Assembly (NCBI GenBank): GCA_963281255.1
Contig: OY725488.1
Span: 7,165,524 to 7,229,523, forward strand
Source of the DNA: Aphrocallistes beatrix
Taxonomy: Eukaryota > Porifera > Hexactinellida > Sceptrulophora > Aphrocallistidae
Length of the DNA stretch: 64,000 nucleotides
Direction: 5' to 3'
Shown: in pieces, positions 22,799 through 34,404 of the stretch
Layout: each line of letters begins with the position of its first letter
Position numbering within the stretch: position 1 is the first letter of the stretch
Notes under the pieces: model-generated
Database searches by the model: none
The model's input: the letters and a program-made list of their open reading frames with translations, nothing else
Told to the model about the DNA's origin: nothing
Program-made: the position numbers and the translations under genes

Positions 22799-25351
22799 TT
22801 ATGATTTCATCTTCTCAAACTGCTCCATGAGTCCACTCAGTTTCCGGTCCTTCTCCAGACACTCCTTCTCTCTCTTCTCCAGCTCTTCCCTCTCCAGTTG
22901 CAGAGCCCGTCTCTGCCGGTTCAACTCCTTGCGTGTGCTGTCGTTCTCGTGACACCTCTTCCGGATCCATTCCTCATTGCTCTTCTGATGGGACTGGATC
23001 ATGTTGTCAATCTCGCTCGTCTTTTCAGCCACCTCACTCAACAGCTGCCGTCGGTCCCCCTGCACGAGCTCCCGCTCCCCTCGGATACGCGAACGCTCCT
23101 CCTCTATCCAGCCCACCTGCTGCTTCAACCCGTCGAACAGCTCATTCACTCGCTGCAGAATGGCCGTCTGCAGCTCCTCCACCTCTCTGGGGAGCGTCAC
23201 CTTCTCCACTCGGATGGCAGGAGGGTGCTGGCTGGCTCCTGGTAGGAGTGCGGGGATGCGCGGGTAATGGACCGGAGGGGGGAGGGTGGGGTAGAACCCG
23301 ATCAGCTGTTCCGGGGGAGTATTGACCCTGTAAGAGTTGAGGTCGGTTAGGTATGTTGGAAACAGAATTAGTCGGTGAATACAAAGCTACACCTGAATGC
23401 CCATAAGTCATTGAGGTCCGAAGTGTGCCCCATCCCCCCGAACACCAGCAGGAAGTTGAGCACGGCGATCGCAGAGTGGCTGTACCTCGGCGCAGGCATG
23501 GACTCCGCGCCAGGTGTAGAGGGGAAGGGGTGCCAGTGAGGGGATGGGTCGGATAGGTCCATCAGGTACAGGTCATTAGAACTTGTCTGCTCCTGACTGC
23601 CGCGGTTAGAAGAAGAATAGCCCCCGAACAGAAGCAGGTGTCTGTCCCCCATCGCTGTCAGGGAGCAGTACTCTCTGGGGTCCGGAGTGGAACTGGACAC
23701 GGGTACAGGATTCCATTCCAGCGTTTCCGTATCCAGGACGCAGAGGTCATTGAGCAGAAGGCTGCTGCTAGCACTTCCACCGAACACGTACATCTTCTGT
23801 CCTATCATTGCGGCGGAGTGGTCGCATCTGTGTTGTGTAAAATAAAAGCAAAATATACCGGGGATTCCAGTAATTATGGACCATGGACACTAGCACTGGA
23901 TATGCATGAACAGGATGAGGCGCATGCATTAGTTCGAATTCTGCATGTAGTCGTTAGTTCGACTCGAATTTGAGCATGTACTCATTAGTTCGAATCGAAT
24001 TTGAGCATGTACTCATTAGTTTGAATCGAATTTGAGCATGTACTCATTAGTTCTACTCGAATTTGAGCATGTACTCATTAGTTCGAATCGAATTTGAGCA
24101 TGTACTCATTAGTTCGAATTGATTTTCAAAACAATGTCAATAGTTTGAATAGATTTTCAAAGTACGTACATTAGTTCGAATATATGACAAACGTATTTTT
24201 TGTTGCTAAAACCGAGTTAACAACGTACTTTTGAGGTACGAATTTCATCTAATGCAATTGTGACAAGTTTCTCCAATTTCTCATATTCTCAGCAGATAAT
24301 GCTGCTTTTCCCTCAGTTCTTATAAATATCTCTTCCAAATGTCACTCAATGACAGTACTACATTGAAAATCCATTCAAACTAATATTATCCTTCAATTTA
24401 CGTTAATTCCGAATTCGATTCGAACCAACGACTACTTTGAAATTCGAACTAATGCGTGTCCCCAACAGGATAACGCACAGATACACACCTGGAAGTTGGG
24501 AGAAATCCGGTGCAGGTGGGAGAAGACCAGGTCATCGTGTTCAGGTCCAAGATGAACAGCTTGCACTGTGTAACTCCTTCGTGCACACCTCCGAAAGTGA
24601 ATATCTGTCCCTCTACCGTCACACATGACATGTTCTGGAATTCTGGTGCTACTCCCTGAGATTCTTTGACAGACCACTTCTTAGTGACAGGGGAAAATGA
24701 GTAGATGTGTTTGCCGCTAACATTTCCATCCGTAGTCCCAATTCCTCCGAATACGTACAACTCTCCTGAACAAGGGATAGGATGTTCAATTCGGGATACG
24801 GACAGTTCGTCGGTACGGGACAATTAGGTACATAGACTCTGATTTGTCGATGTAATCAAAATGTGGCTAGACGTGACAGAGGGGAGAGGTTTATTGCCGC
24901 GTACGTAACATATTATATCAATTGAAAATGAATCCACAGTTCTTTACAAGTCTTAGTATATTTACTTTACCTCAATTGTCCGTACCCTACCGTACTGTCC
25001 CGTGTATTATTCCAATACTAGTCATATTAGAGGATTATGATTCGTACCTTTGACGGCACATGCACAATGGCTCTCTCTGGGGGCAGGGATCTGTCCCGTG
25101 GATGGTACCATCTCCCAGATGTAGTCAAGTTCTGACTCGATGGTCAGTCTCAGAGCTAGTCGGTACAGGTCGTTGTAGAAGTGCATTCCACCGGAAGCAT
25201 CTTCCTGACAACCGCCGAATAGCAACACTTCATCTCCACACGCGGTTAGACTAGCCCCAAACCTGGGAGGCGGTGCCATGCTCTGCTGTTCCAGCTGCAC
25301 CCATGTACCTCCCTTTTCTGAAGCTCCAGTCGAGGGATCGCTACTCGCCAT
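22799..25351 (-). CDS. Kelch-repeat plus coiled-coil protein (4 exons, 514 aa)
   Basis: Exons are 25351-25048, 24765-24489, 23827-23393 and 23327-22799, all GT..AG with consistent phases and a TAA stop. The start is MASSDPSTGASEKGG. Residues about 25-335 are kelch repeats, with Gly-Gly blades VLLFGGCQED, LYVFGGIGTT, IFTFGGVHEG, MYVFGGSASS, LLLFGGYSSS and LLVFGGMGHT, each followed by the usual Tyr/Trp pattern. That is six blades, the number needed for a propeller. Residues about 380-514 form a coiled coil rich in Arg, Glu and Gln (RRQLLSEVAEKTSEID..., LEREELEKREKECLEK). Kelch-coiled-coil proteins often act as vesicle or cytoskeletal adaptors; the exact role here is unknown. A perfect palindrome lies about 90 bp upstream of the ATG, and intron 2 holds a 31-bp tandem repeat. 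Confidence 0.85.
23935..24120. repeat. 31-bp tandem repeat in intron 2 of the kelch gene
   Basis: About five to six copies of a unit beginning ATTAGTTCGAATCGAATTTG followed by AGCATGTACTC. Single-base differences such as GTTTGAAT and GTTCTACT distinguish the copies. The unit contains the short palindrome TTCGAA. It lies between exons 2 and 3 and does not code for protein. The intron's other end also has an ATTCGAACTAATG word (24440-24455), the reverse complement of the unit core. Confidence 0.85.
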
Positions 25352-25440
25352 TAGCTTAATTAAAAAAACTGAGATCATTGTTACATTTGTACGTATTCGT
25401 GCAGTCACCCTCGCTAATCCGAACACCAAAAATAAGAACA

Positions 25441-25481
25441 CCATGGCTTACTAAATATATACTATATTTAGTAAGCCATGG
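25441..25481. repeat. Perfect 19-bp palindrome upstream of the kelch gene
   Basis: CCATGGCTTACTAAATATA, then TAC, then the exact reverse complement TATATTTAGTAAGCCATGG. It lies about 90 bp upstream of the kelch ATG and about 280 bp beyond the NDUFV1 stop. It could be a hairpin terminator-like signal, a dimeric protein site or the remnant of an inverted-repeat element. The sequence does not decide. Confidence 0.9.
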
Positions 25482-25757
25482 ATACACGTAATATTCGCCT
25501 CTACATTTTTTATCCTCTCCCATACCAGGATATGATTGAAAGCATCGTTAAAAGCAATCATACCGAAGGGGGCGAGTGAGGTAGATATGTTAATCCTGCA
25601 CACTGAAATACATTATTTAATAAATCGGGACATCTTGTCACTTAGTAAGAAAGTGTTCGGAATAGCGATGGCCACTGTAATGACAGTACAAACTTGTATC
25701 ATTATGTATTTCTCGCATAATATAATATCGATCACAAATAAGTAGCATTAACCATCT

Positions 25758-27316
25758 CTACGAGAACATAGTAGAGGCCAGGTGCTTATTCTTCTCGCGG
25801 TATTTACGGATGCGCTCTTCCATTTCCGGCCGGAAGTGCCGGATCAGACCTTGCACCGGCCAGGCAGCAGCATCTCCGAGCGCGCAGATGGTGTGTCCCT
25901 CGATCTGCTTACTCAGCTCGTGCATCATGTCAATCTCGGATGGATCCGCCTTCCCCTCCACGAACCGGTACATCATGGAGTTGAGCCAGCCGGTCCCCTC
26001 CCGACACGGGGTGCACTGGCCGCAGGACTCGTTCTTGTAGAAGAGGATGAGCCGGGCTATGCACAGGATCATGTCCACACTCTTGTCCATCACGATAACC
26101 GCCGCTGTTCCCAGACCGGACTTCACATCCGCCAGAGCGTCAAAGTCCATCTGGACGTCGTTGCAAATGTCAGGTGGGATCACGGGTACGGATGAGCCGC
26201 CTGGGATGATCCCCTGTAGGTTGTCCCACCCCCCTTTAACACCTCCCGCGTGTCTCTCTATCAGCTCTCTCAGAGGAATCGACATCTCCTCCTCCACGGT
26301 GCATGGTCTGTTGACATGTCCTAGATCAGTCAACGCAGTGAATAGGACATATGTGCTAGGATGGTACAGTAGGGTGATATGAGTCAACCTGATATGCAGA
26401 AGAGCTTTGTTCCGTGGTTCTTTGCTCTTCCGAAAGACGCGAACCACTCACCACCTCTCCGACATATTTCTGGCGCCACTGCGAGTGTCTCCACATTCGT
26501 GACAGTGGTAGGACAGCCGAACACGCCCACGTCTGCGGGGAAGGGCGGCTTCAGGCGCGGTTTGCCTGCTTTCCCTTCCAGACTCTCGATCAGAGCGGTC
26601 TCCTCCCCACAGATGTACGCACCTGCTCCTCTGTGCATGAAGATGTCGAAGTCATAGCCGCTGTCACATGCGTTCTTCCCAATCAACCCCGCTTGATACG
26701 ACTCGTTAATAGCAATCTACAGATATTACACAATATCTACCAAATAAACAGAGTTCGCACTCCGTCCCCAGCCGCTCACCTGCATATTGGAGGCTTCATT
26801 ATAAAACTCCCCTCGGATGTAGATGTAGGCCGCCCTGGCACCCATCGCCTTCCCCGCGATCAGACAGCCCTCTACCAGCTTGTGTGGGTCGTGCCGCATT
26901 ATCTCCCGGTCCTTACAGGTCCCGGGCTCCCCCTCATCGGCATTCACTACCAGGTATTTCGGCCTCCCGTCCGAAGGTTTGTTCATGAAGCTCCATTTGA
27001 GACCTGAGGGGAACCCTGCCCCCCCTCGCCCCCTTAGTCCGGAGATCTTCACTTCGTTAATGATCCATTCAGCTCCTTTGTCTAGAATTTCTCTCGTCTT
27101 GTACCAGTCGCCGCGGGCCTTAGCTCCTCTCAAATGCCAGTCATGCCTCCCGTACAGGTTTGTGAATATTCGATCTTCGTCCTTCAGATTCCCGTAGCTC
27201 TTATTCTCGCTGTTGTAGGATGCTGAAGAACTGATGCTACGAATTGGTCTGTTGAACACTGCAGAAATATTTCGGTTGAGACGTGTGGAAGAGAAGAAAA
27301 GCCGTACGGCTAGCAT
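25758..27316 (-). CDS. NDUFV1: NADH dehydrogenase [ubiquinone] flavoprotein 1 (complex I, 51 kDa subunit)
   Basis: Three exons, 27316-26780, 26716-26389 and 26320-25758, give 475 aa, the usual length. I chose the ATG at 27316 ([18 protein letters not shown]) because it begins a good mitochondrial presequence; an in-frame ATG 13 codons upstream is the alternative. The FMN/NADH-binding glycine loop is [17 protein letters not shown]. Further landmarks are [32 protein letters not shown], and the N3 iron-sulfur cluster ligands [11 protein letters not shown] with the distal cysteine in [16 protein letters not shown]. The protein oxidises NADH and passes electrons through FMN into complex I at the inner mitochondrial membrane. 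Sequence conservation is high and no defect is visible. Only two introns are retained. Confidence 0.97.
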
Positions 27317-27407
27317 TACAGCTACAAAACTATCAATGAGAATACAATAACTCATTTCCGTATATTGCTATTAATCTTTGTTATTCCCAACCTAAAACTC
27401 CCAAAAT

Positions 27408-28020
27408 TGTCACATAGGGCAACAACTTGCAAGTGGATCTTTGTGCGAAATTTCCAACCCCCAATCCTTTGCGGTAGCATAACTCAGCGAGTTTTCATAC
27501 TATTCTGATTTTCTTGACGGGAATCGACGCAGAATTGTCTCGGCTTTGAATCATGCGCACTCAATAAAATATGTTACTGGATAGAGATCTGTATGTATGG
27601 TACTCTCTTCCATATTTCCTTGGTCCTCCAAAACTTTAGCGAACACTGAGTCCTTGTATATAGTCCTATCCTGTAAAACCCTGTCCTTGCCAGATGATCT
27701 GCTGGTGCTGTTGGAACCGTCTGTTGAGCAGATATACCTAATGTCCCGAATCAGTATAATCTCTTTATCGAGAGAGAAATCATGCACTCAATAAAGGTCT
27801 CCCCAATTTCTGAGGTGTTTGAACTTTAAAACACCATAACTCGGAAAAAGCATCTCTATATGAGCAGCTTTGATGAAAGCTGAGACATTCTATGTCGATT
27901 CCCGTCAAGAAAATCGGAATAGCATGAAACTCGCTTAGCGAGTTATGCAGCCGCAAAGGATTGGGGGTTGGAAATTTCGCTAAAGATCCATTCGCAAGTT
28001 GCTGCTCCATGTGACAATTT
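27408..28020. mobile_element. Fold-back element with ~125-bp inverted arms
   Basis: The left arm starts AAAATTGTCACATAGGGCAA and includes GAAATTTCCAACCCCCAATC and TTCTTGACGGGAATCGACG (to about 27533). The right arm (about 27893-28020) is its reverse complement with a few mismatches (ends CATGTGACAATTTT). The loop of about 360 bp contains a short direct repeat GCACTCAATAAA (27558 and 27782). The short minus-strand frames inside are probably not genes. It lies between NDUFV1 and the KMT2E-like gene. Confidence 0.8.
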
Positions 28021-28227
28021 TGTTTTTTTTTGGTTGTGAATAAGAAAGTTTAATAAGTTCCTTGTCCAAAACAAGGCTTTTTTTCAAAATCGACCCATTT
28101 GACCGAATGTTGTTACAGTAGCCTTATTTTAATTGTAATTAATTAAATCAATGAATGATTAATGTGAGCAGAGCTATATACAGACAAGATAGGTTTAACT
28201 TCAATTGAGTAGTGAAAGGTGCGAAGG

Positions 28228-31200
28228 TCAGTTATTCTGTTCTGACGTGTGACCCATCAAAACGGACAGGGTGATGATATGCGAGGGGTCAGAAGGAAGA
28301 GGGAGGGGTGTAGAGTACCTGCGGTCGTAGAAAACCCCTGTTTCTGTTTGCTGAGTGTCCTCAGGGCTGACTGGCTCTATCGCCACCGGGTGGGGGGCGG
28401 GGAGAGGCTGGCTGTACCTGACCCTAGTCTCCTCGTAAGCGTCGCTACTTGTCCTGCGTCGGTTCTCCCGGTGCTGGTGTTGATGGTACAGTCTCCTATC
28501 TTCGTACCGCTCCCTCTCCCGCTCCCTGTGTCCCCTCCCTCTGTGCTTGTCTCTGTGCCGCTCCCTGTGCCGGTGCGAGCTCTCCTTGGCGTGGTGTCGA
28601 GCGTGAGTGTCCCACGAGTGCTGGTACCGCTCCAGCCGTCTGTCCTTGTCCCGTCGGCTCTCCTCCCAGAAGGGGGGCTCTGACAACCCGGCGGAGCTGT
28701 TGCCTCGCACCCTCTCCCGCTCACAGAGGAGGGGTGGGGGTGTGCCGCTGTCGCTGGGGGACTGGACATGGGAGAGGAGCTGTGAGGAGGAGGAGGAGGC
28801 ACGTGTCTGTTCCTTCCGCTTCCGGTACTCCTCCAAGGTGACAACTCTCTTCCCACTGGCGCTGATGTTGGACCCGTCTGCCCTGGGACAGGACTCTGAC
28901 AGCGGCGTGATGGACTCCACGGGGGTGATAGGGGTGTCAGTGTCCATCGAAGGGCTCTCCAGCCGGGCGGGAAAATCGATACTGGTGTCGATCGGTCTGT
29001 GGGCGGGGCTGGAAGTGGTGAGAGGAGAGATGACCTGGAAAGGACTGGAGTCCGGTCTGTGCAGGTCTTGTAAGGCCTTGGAGGCGATGAGTCTGAGCTC
29101 CGGGGAGCTGGAGTTGCGGGAGCTGGGGTAGAATGGGTCGAACCGGGGATTGAGGTGTGAATAAGGAGCTGATCTCCTGTAAGGATCAGGGATGTGTCTC
29201 GAGCCCATATCTGAGTCCAGGGAGGAGGCCTTAGCAAATTCCGAACTTTGTCTGGGGTTGCTAGGGTGTTGAGGTTGAAGTGTTAGTTTCCTGGGAGGTA
29301 CGGGTAGGGGCGGGATGGGAGGGACGAGCTCCTCCGCAGGTGAGATGTCCTGAGTGACGAGCTGCGCAGGCGGAGAGAGCGTTTCTGTGTGAGGAGTCTG
29401 GAGACTGCCTCCGGTGACGTAGGGAGTGGAGGAGGAAGAGGAGGGAGAGACGTAATCGGGCACCAAGGACTTGTGGGTGTGCTGTGGAGAGTCCAGAGTG
29501 GAGGAGACCTGCGAGATGCAGGAGTCCATCCGTGGGACATGACCAGGGGGAGAGAGCAGCACCGTGTGGTCGGGGGTCTCTTCCTCAGGGGGCGGAGGGT
29601 CAGGAGAAGGTGTGTGCGGGATCTTAGGGGACAGGGTGGAGGAAGAGGCGGCAGAGAGAGGGGACACTGGGTCGGGACTGTGTGGAGGGGAAGGAGAGTA
29701 CTCGACTGGGACAGGAGACAAGTACTCCGTGTCTGTGTCTGTGGGGACGATAGGTTGGTCCGAGGTGGTGGAGTGCACGAGGGGAGGTGAGTCAGCAGGA
29801 ATGACGTCATCCGCCTCTGCCTCTGCGTCAGAGCTGGCAAGCTTCTCCGACTCGACGCTGATGTCTGAAGCAGCGTCCATCTGGTGAGCCCTCTGTGCCG
29901 CCCCCTCGGCTTCCTCAGAGCGCTCCTCCCCCTCCTGTGTCTCCTCCATCCGGTCCCGCTCAGCCTCCAGCCTCCTCTTCCTCTCCCTCGCCTCCTCCTC
30001 CTCCTCTCTCTCGCGCTCCCGCTCCGACCGCAGTCTCTGCTGCTCGCGCTGGTTGAACAGGTAGACCAGCTGCTTCTTGATGGGCAGCGTCTTGACCCAC
30101 TCCCCGTCCTCCTGTTCCCCCTGAGACTCCCTCTCCGCCCCCTCCCCCGCCTCCTGTGTGGCGGGGGCAGCGGGCGGGGCGGTGGGGGGAGGGAGGTTGC
30201 TGGTGCAGTGCTTCTTGGGGGCTCCTCTGAATTTGTAGAGAGAGGTGTCAGGGGTGAGGGTATACCCCCATTTGGAGAAGTGGTACTCTCCTACATCTGA
30301 GAACGGATGGGGCGGAAAATCTAACCGGTGGCTGACTTGGTCCGGAATATCTGGCAGTAGAACCTCTCTCTTCCGCTCCGCCTCCATCCCACGCACCTCT
30401 TCGCCCCATTGGTGCAGCAGCAGCTTCTTGAGAGGAGTCTTCTCGAAGACAGAGGGAGGAGAAGGGGAGGAGGACAGACCCCCTACCTTAACTTCCGGAG
30501 TCCTGTGTGAGGAAACACCCCTACCCTCTTCTTCGCTGAAAGAGCCGCTTTTCTTGTGCGAATTGTGCCGCTTGGCGCGCTTCTCGAGTCCTGAAATTCT
30601 GCGCTGCTTAAAGCTTGGGCCTATAAGTCAGACTGCACAGTTAAATGGAGAAGAATTACACAACGCATTTACTCACCGGCAGGAACTCCCGCTGAAGGGG
30701 AGAAGACAGGTGGCTCCTCCTGGCTGCTAGACTTCCTCTGAGGATAAGGATGAGAAGGCTGCTTCTCCATCTTCTCAATGAGCTTCAAAACTCCCTCCAG
30801 CTTCCTGTCCTCTCTGCTCTTCTTGGCACCCCCGGCGGATTCCTGCACGGGCGTGGTGGCGGTGGAGTGGGGGAGGTTGGGGATGGAGTCGCTCTCGATG
30901 CGGTGTCTCTTCCTAAATCGAAATACGATTTAAGGTGCGTAGCGTGAGTAGTAGCTGCACGATTAAAAACCTACCTCTTCCGTGGAGGGATGAGTAGTGG
31001 GGACATGTCGTCCTCTGTGGGTACAGAACAGACAGACTCCATCTTGATGGTGGTGTCAGGAGTCGCTCTCTCTTCTCTTTCTAGCTGCAGCTGAGCAAGT
31101 CTCTTCTTCAGACGCAGGTTGTGAGCTCTGGCTGGACATCTGGCGCTCCTGAATCCACACCCGCACTCGACTAGATAGTCGCACTGCTGGACTGGGGAGT

Positions 31201-32564
31201 CATACGGAATCGTGACCTCGTGTCCCTTCGAGATCTCTCTTTCTCCGAAAATCCCAAACTTGAGATGTGAGTCGACAATGTAATGCCTGACGATCGCATT
31301 GGGCTCACAAGATCTCCTGACGTGTCGGGCCTTGTTGTCATAGGCGCGTGAGTCGATGTACACAGAGTGTTTGCCCAGACCTTTGTGCGTCAGTATGAAT
31401 GGGGTGAGGCTGTCCTTGAGGTTGCTCGGGTGGATCCCCTCAGTTTGCGAGAGCGTCTCTCCATCAAGAACGTTCCCTTTCAGCTCCACGATGAGTTGTT
31501 CCGGCTGGGTGCTGATGATCGTGATCTAGAACGAGCAGAGATGGTTCATGGATAGAGAAGAGCAGAGATGTACATTTTGACTTACAACTCCTTTTCTCTT
31601 CCTCTCCACTAACTGTAGGTTGCACCCCACAGGTCTAGGGGCCGTAGATCCCCCCCTCCCCTCCCCACTGGTGAACACGGTCTGAGGATTTTGTTCCGGC
31701 ATAGCACACAGTCTTGATACCGCATTCTGTACACTCTCAGAGAGAACGTGCGTCTCCCTTAGTTCGTTGCTGGAGTAGTGCTTAGCAGAAGAGTGCCAAA
31801 GAGCGCTCACTTCCTCTGCCAGGGTGCTCTCTGAGTCCTGCTGCTCGCACTCCATATTGTTGCTGTTACGTCTAGGGTAGGGTCTGAAGGGTTTGGAGTG
31901 CTTGAGGAGTTTGGCAGGTGTGGAGTTAGTGTCAGTTGGTGGGGGTGTGGGGATTTGAGATGAAGAATAGTGATGCTGTGGAATTATTTTTTATTACAAT
32001 TATACAACTACGCATCAGTTTATCTGAACTATTATTATATAAGGAACTGTGGTGGTGTAGATTAGTCTACATTGAATCGAGCTAGAGTAGAAACGCGGTA
32101 TTTTAAAGGTAGACTCACCTTATGTCTCCTGGTATGTTTCTTATGGAATGTATGAAGGCTAGAACTAGATTCTACTTTACTAGGAGTAGGTGTCTCATTA
32201 CTGAAGGAGCGGTGAGTCATCCGATTAGATGGTATGCCTAAGGGATGTTATAAATTATTTTTAGTTTATCTAGCTAGTCTTGATGTGAAATCGTACCTGC
32301 GTCGTCTCCACTTCCAGAGGTGTCAGAGGTATGGTAGCGCCTCTGTATCTGCTTCGCTCGATCCGAGTTGACAGGCCTGGGTTGGCAGATCTCGCAGTAG
32401 TACACCTCAGGGAGGCTAGAGGGATCTAGCTCCATGCAGGACAGGTGCTGCCACACATTGCACCCGTCGCACCAGATCATGTATCCGTCATCGTGTGTAA
32501 AACCGCAGATACACCGCGTGATGCTCTCTTCCGTGGCGTTTTCTTGTGTTGCTGACTCACTCAT
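28228..32564 (-). CDS. KMT2E: KMT2E/SETD5-like PHD-SET chromatin protein (6 exons, about 1318 aa)
   Basis: Exons are 32564-32297, 32237-32119, 31975-31586, 31525-30975, 30912-30677 and 30620-28228; all junctions are GT..AG and in phase. The PHD finger is at residues 17-64 (C18, C20, C32, C35, H40, C43, C57, C60; YMIWCDGCNVWQH), the type that reads methylated H3K4. The SET domain is at about 290-395 (HSVYIDSRAYDNKARHVRRSCEPNAIVRHY..., ISKGHEVTIPYD, then a post-SET-like Cys cluster). The usual NHS motif is RRS (329-331), as in animal MLL5/SETD5, whose methyltransferase activity is doubtful. The last 800 residues are low-complexity, with long Glu/Arg, Pro/Ser and Arg/His runs. The large last exon is markedly GC-rich. 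The stop at 28228 could be bypassed by a splice near 28320, but none is needed. Confidence 0.88.
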
Positions 32565-33052
32565 CAAATGTTTAGCAGAGTTGTCGGCTACACAAAGCTA
32601 GCGAACAAAATACTGATTAATCCGATTCTTTAGTCAATGCATCACCTCTTAACTGAGGCGAACATTCTAGTAGACAAACTGAGCAAGATTTTCTGCAAGA
32701 TTATTGTGCGGCACTGAACTTGTTTATGTGTGTTGACGCAATTATACTAATTATACATTATGGGTTTCTACCTATATTGGATGAGTTGTTTAGGGTAGCT
32801 ACTGATAAGAAACTACGTTTCGAGACTCAAATATTTATTCTGAGGATAAGGGCAGGGACGTATCTCAAAATATAAAATTATGAAAAAGTAACAACCAATC
32901 ACAATGAAATTAACAAGGAATAGCAAAATATAGTCAAATAGTCACACCGAATAGATAGATTCGCTATATTCAGAGTTACAGAAAGTGAAAGGTGACGTTA
33001 GATAGAACTACAAAGTAAACAACAAACAAACAAACAAACAAAAGGTTCAAGA
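32565..33052. other. Intergenic; start of tandem duplication unit 1
   Basis: From about 32587 (GCTACACAAAGCTAGCGAAC) this sequence is repeated almost exactly at 34794. It should contain the KMT2E-like promoter and the TM2 gene 3' end. An AATAAA on the minus strand near 32836 is a plausible poly(A) signal for the TM2 gene. A (CAAA)n run at about 33019-33041 is shared by both copies. Confidence 0.6.
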
Positions 33053-33685
33053 TTAGGGTTGGTTTAGCATACAGCCGTTCAAATCACGCCTCTGGTTGAG
33101 AGCTATGATGATCAAGTCAGCGATCCACCAGATGGGGGCCATGAAGGTAGCGATTAAAATCACTATGACTAGGAATATTATTATTATTATAATTGTACAG
33201 CCACATAATGTTCCTACAGTGTTATCATCGCCGCCACTGGAACAAGCAGCTTTAGTAGCACAGCTGGCGCAAGACCAGCAGCATGGTAAAATTAATAAGG
33301 CTAGGAAAAGGAAAAGTTGTCCTCCTGCCAGGTCGTTTCTCCCGATATAGAAGTTGGCAGCCCCCACCCCTCCAACGAACGCTTGCAGCAGCACTGCAGT
33401 CAGCCACTCCCTTGCCGTACTCTCGCACTGGCCCAGGTTAGTGTAGGTGAAGCACCGGTCATCCAGAGTGCAAGCATCTTCAGACACAGAAGCACCAGTA
33501 TTCATCTCAAAACAGTTTCCGCTCCCCCCGCATGCGCACTGACCATTATTACATTGTACATATTGGGTCGGGTTGGTGGGGTTCAGTGAGGTGCGTGTAC
33601 AATCCTGGGCTACACTACAATTTTGAGAATAAGCCAGCACTGTGAATACACTCAGCAATGCAAGAACGAGAATGATACGACTCAT
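33053..33685 (-). CDS. Secreted/membrane TM2-domain protein, copy 1
   Basis: 210 aa from an ATG at 33685, chosen because it begins a clear signal peptide (MSRIILVLALLSVFTVLAYS). An upstream in-frame ATG would add 33 unlikely residues. A Cys-rich extracellular part follows (about 20-85, ten or more cysteines), then a TM2 domain: WLTAVLLQAFVGGVGAANFY, the hydrophobic LFLFLALLILPCC, and a second hydrophobic region ending WWIADLIIIAL. TM2D proteins usually carry a DRF motif in the loop; here the place reads AANF. The insert between the membrane segments is Cys/Gly-rich and is where the two copies differ most. The function of TM2 proteins is poorly defined (links to Notch and phagocytosis in flies), so none is assigned. 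Confidence 0.85.
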   Translation of the reverse strand: MSRIILVLALLSVFTVLAYSQNCSVAQDCTRTSLNPTNPTQYVQCNNGQCACGGSGNCFEMNTGASVSEDACTLDDRCFTYTNLGQCESTAREWLTAVLLQAFVGGVGAANFYIGRNDLAGGQLFLFLALLILPCCWSCASCATKAACSSGGDDNTVGTLCGCTIIIIIIFLVIVILIATFMAPIWWIADLIIIALNQRRDLNGCMLNQP

Positions 33686-33813
33686 TTCAGATAGTCTACA
33701 GATAATACCGATCAGATAGTACAGTAGCAGAGTAGTACAATTGTTGCAAAAATGCTTTTCGTTCTGATTGTCTCCTATATACAACTACCACATGCTGGAT
33801 ACTAAATACTACG

Positions 33814-34009
33814 TACAGTCAGGGTCGCTTATTATGAACCCGCTTAATATGAACATACGTTTATTATGAACTAACCTCCTGATCCCAATTTCAATTTTTA
33901 GATAGGATTTGTATTGAATCAAGTTCGCTTAATATGAAGTATCTCTATTATGAACAGATTTTTTGGTCCCCTGGTGGTTCACAATAAGCGACCCTGACTG
34001 GGGACTGTA
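33814..34009. mobile_element. Pogo/Tc1-like MITE (CAGTCAGGGTCGCTTATT termini)
   Basis: The termini are CAGTCAGGGTCGCTTATTAT and, inverted, CAGTCAGGGTCGCTTATTGT, the right end having a few extra bases outside. The element is flanked by TA on both sides. The interior repeats the phrase CGCTTAATATGAA. The paralogous position in duplication unit 2 (about 36022) reads ACGTACATG without the element. This is an empty site and shows insertion at a TA after the duplication. It has no coding capacity. Confidence 0.8.
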
Positions 34010-34404
34010 CATTTTGATCAAACGTCTATGTAGGATTTTAATCAATGATTTATCGATGTAGAGTCGCAGGATTAAGGCATAATTTGAAATAAGGATAAGA
34101 CCAATATGTCATAGAGTTAAGTTGTATTTGACCCCAAATATTATGAAATGTTACCGCCTAGCGCCGCTCCTGATACTAAGGCCTGTCTTATATCTAGAAA
34201 TGTAAATCAATCCAAGGAGCGAACATTCATGTTTGTTGATTTATTAAGTAAAATTCAAAATTCTATAATCAAGCACACAGCAAAATTTACATAAAGAGCC
34301 AGGGTTAAAAATTCAGTATGCAATACCCGTACAAACAAAATACACTTCTATTTACATTGTAGTATGTCAACACATGTACACATGAATGTACCAGTGTAGG
34401 GCCT

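Noticed and set aside
28249-30947. Plus-strand and alternate minus-strand frames of 130-290 codons
   Set aside because: They are shadows of the GC-rich last KMT2E-like exons. Only one minus frame joins with the PHD and SET exons in phase.
33686-33784. Upstream in-frame extension of TM2 copy 1 (33 residues)
   Set aside because: The signal peptide begins at the inner ATG, and copy 2 has no such extension.
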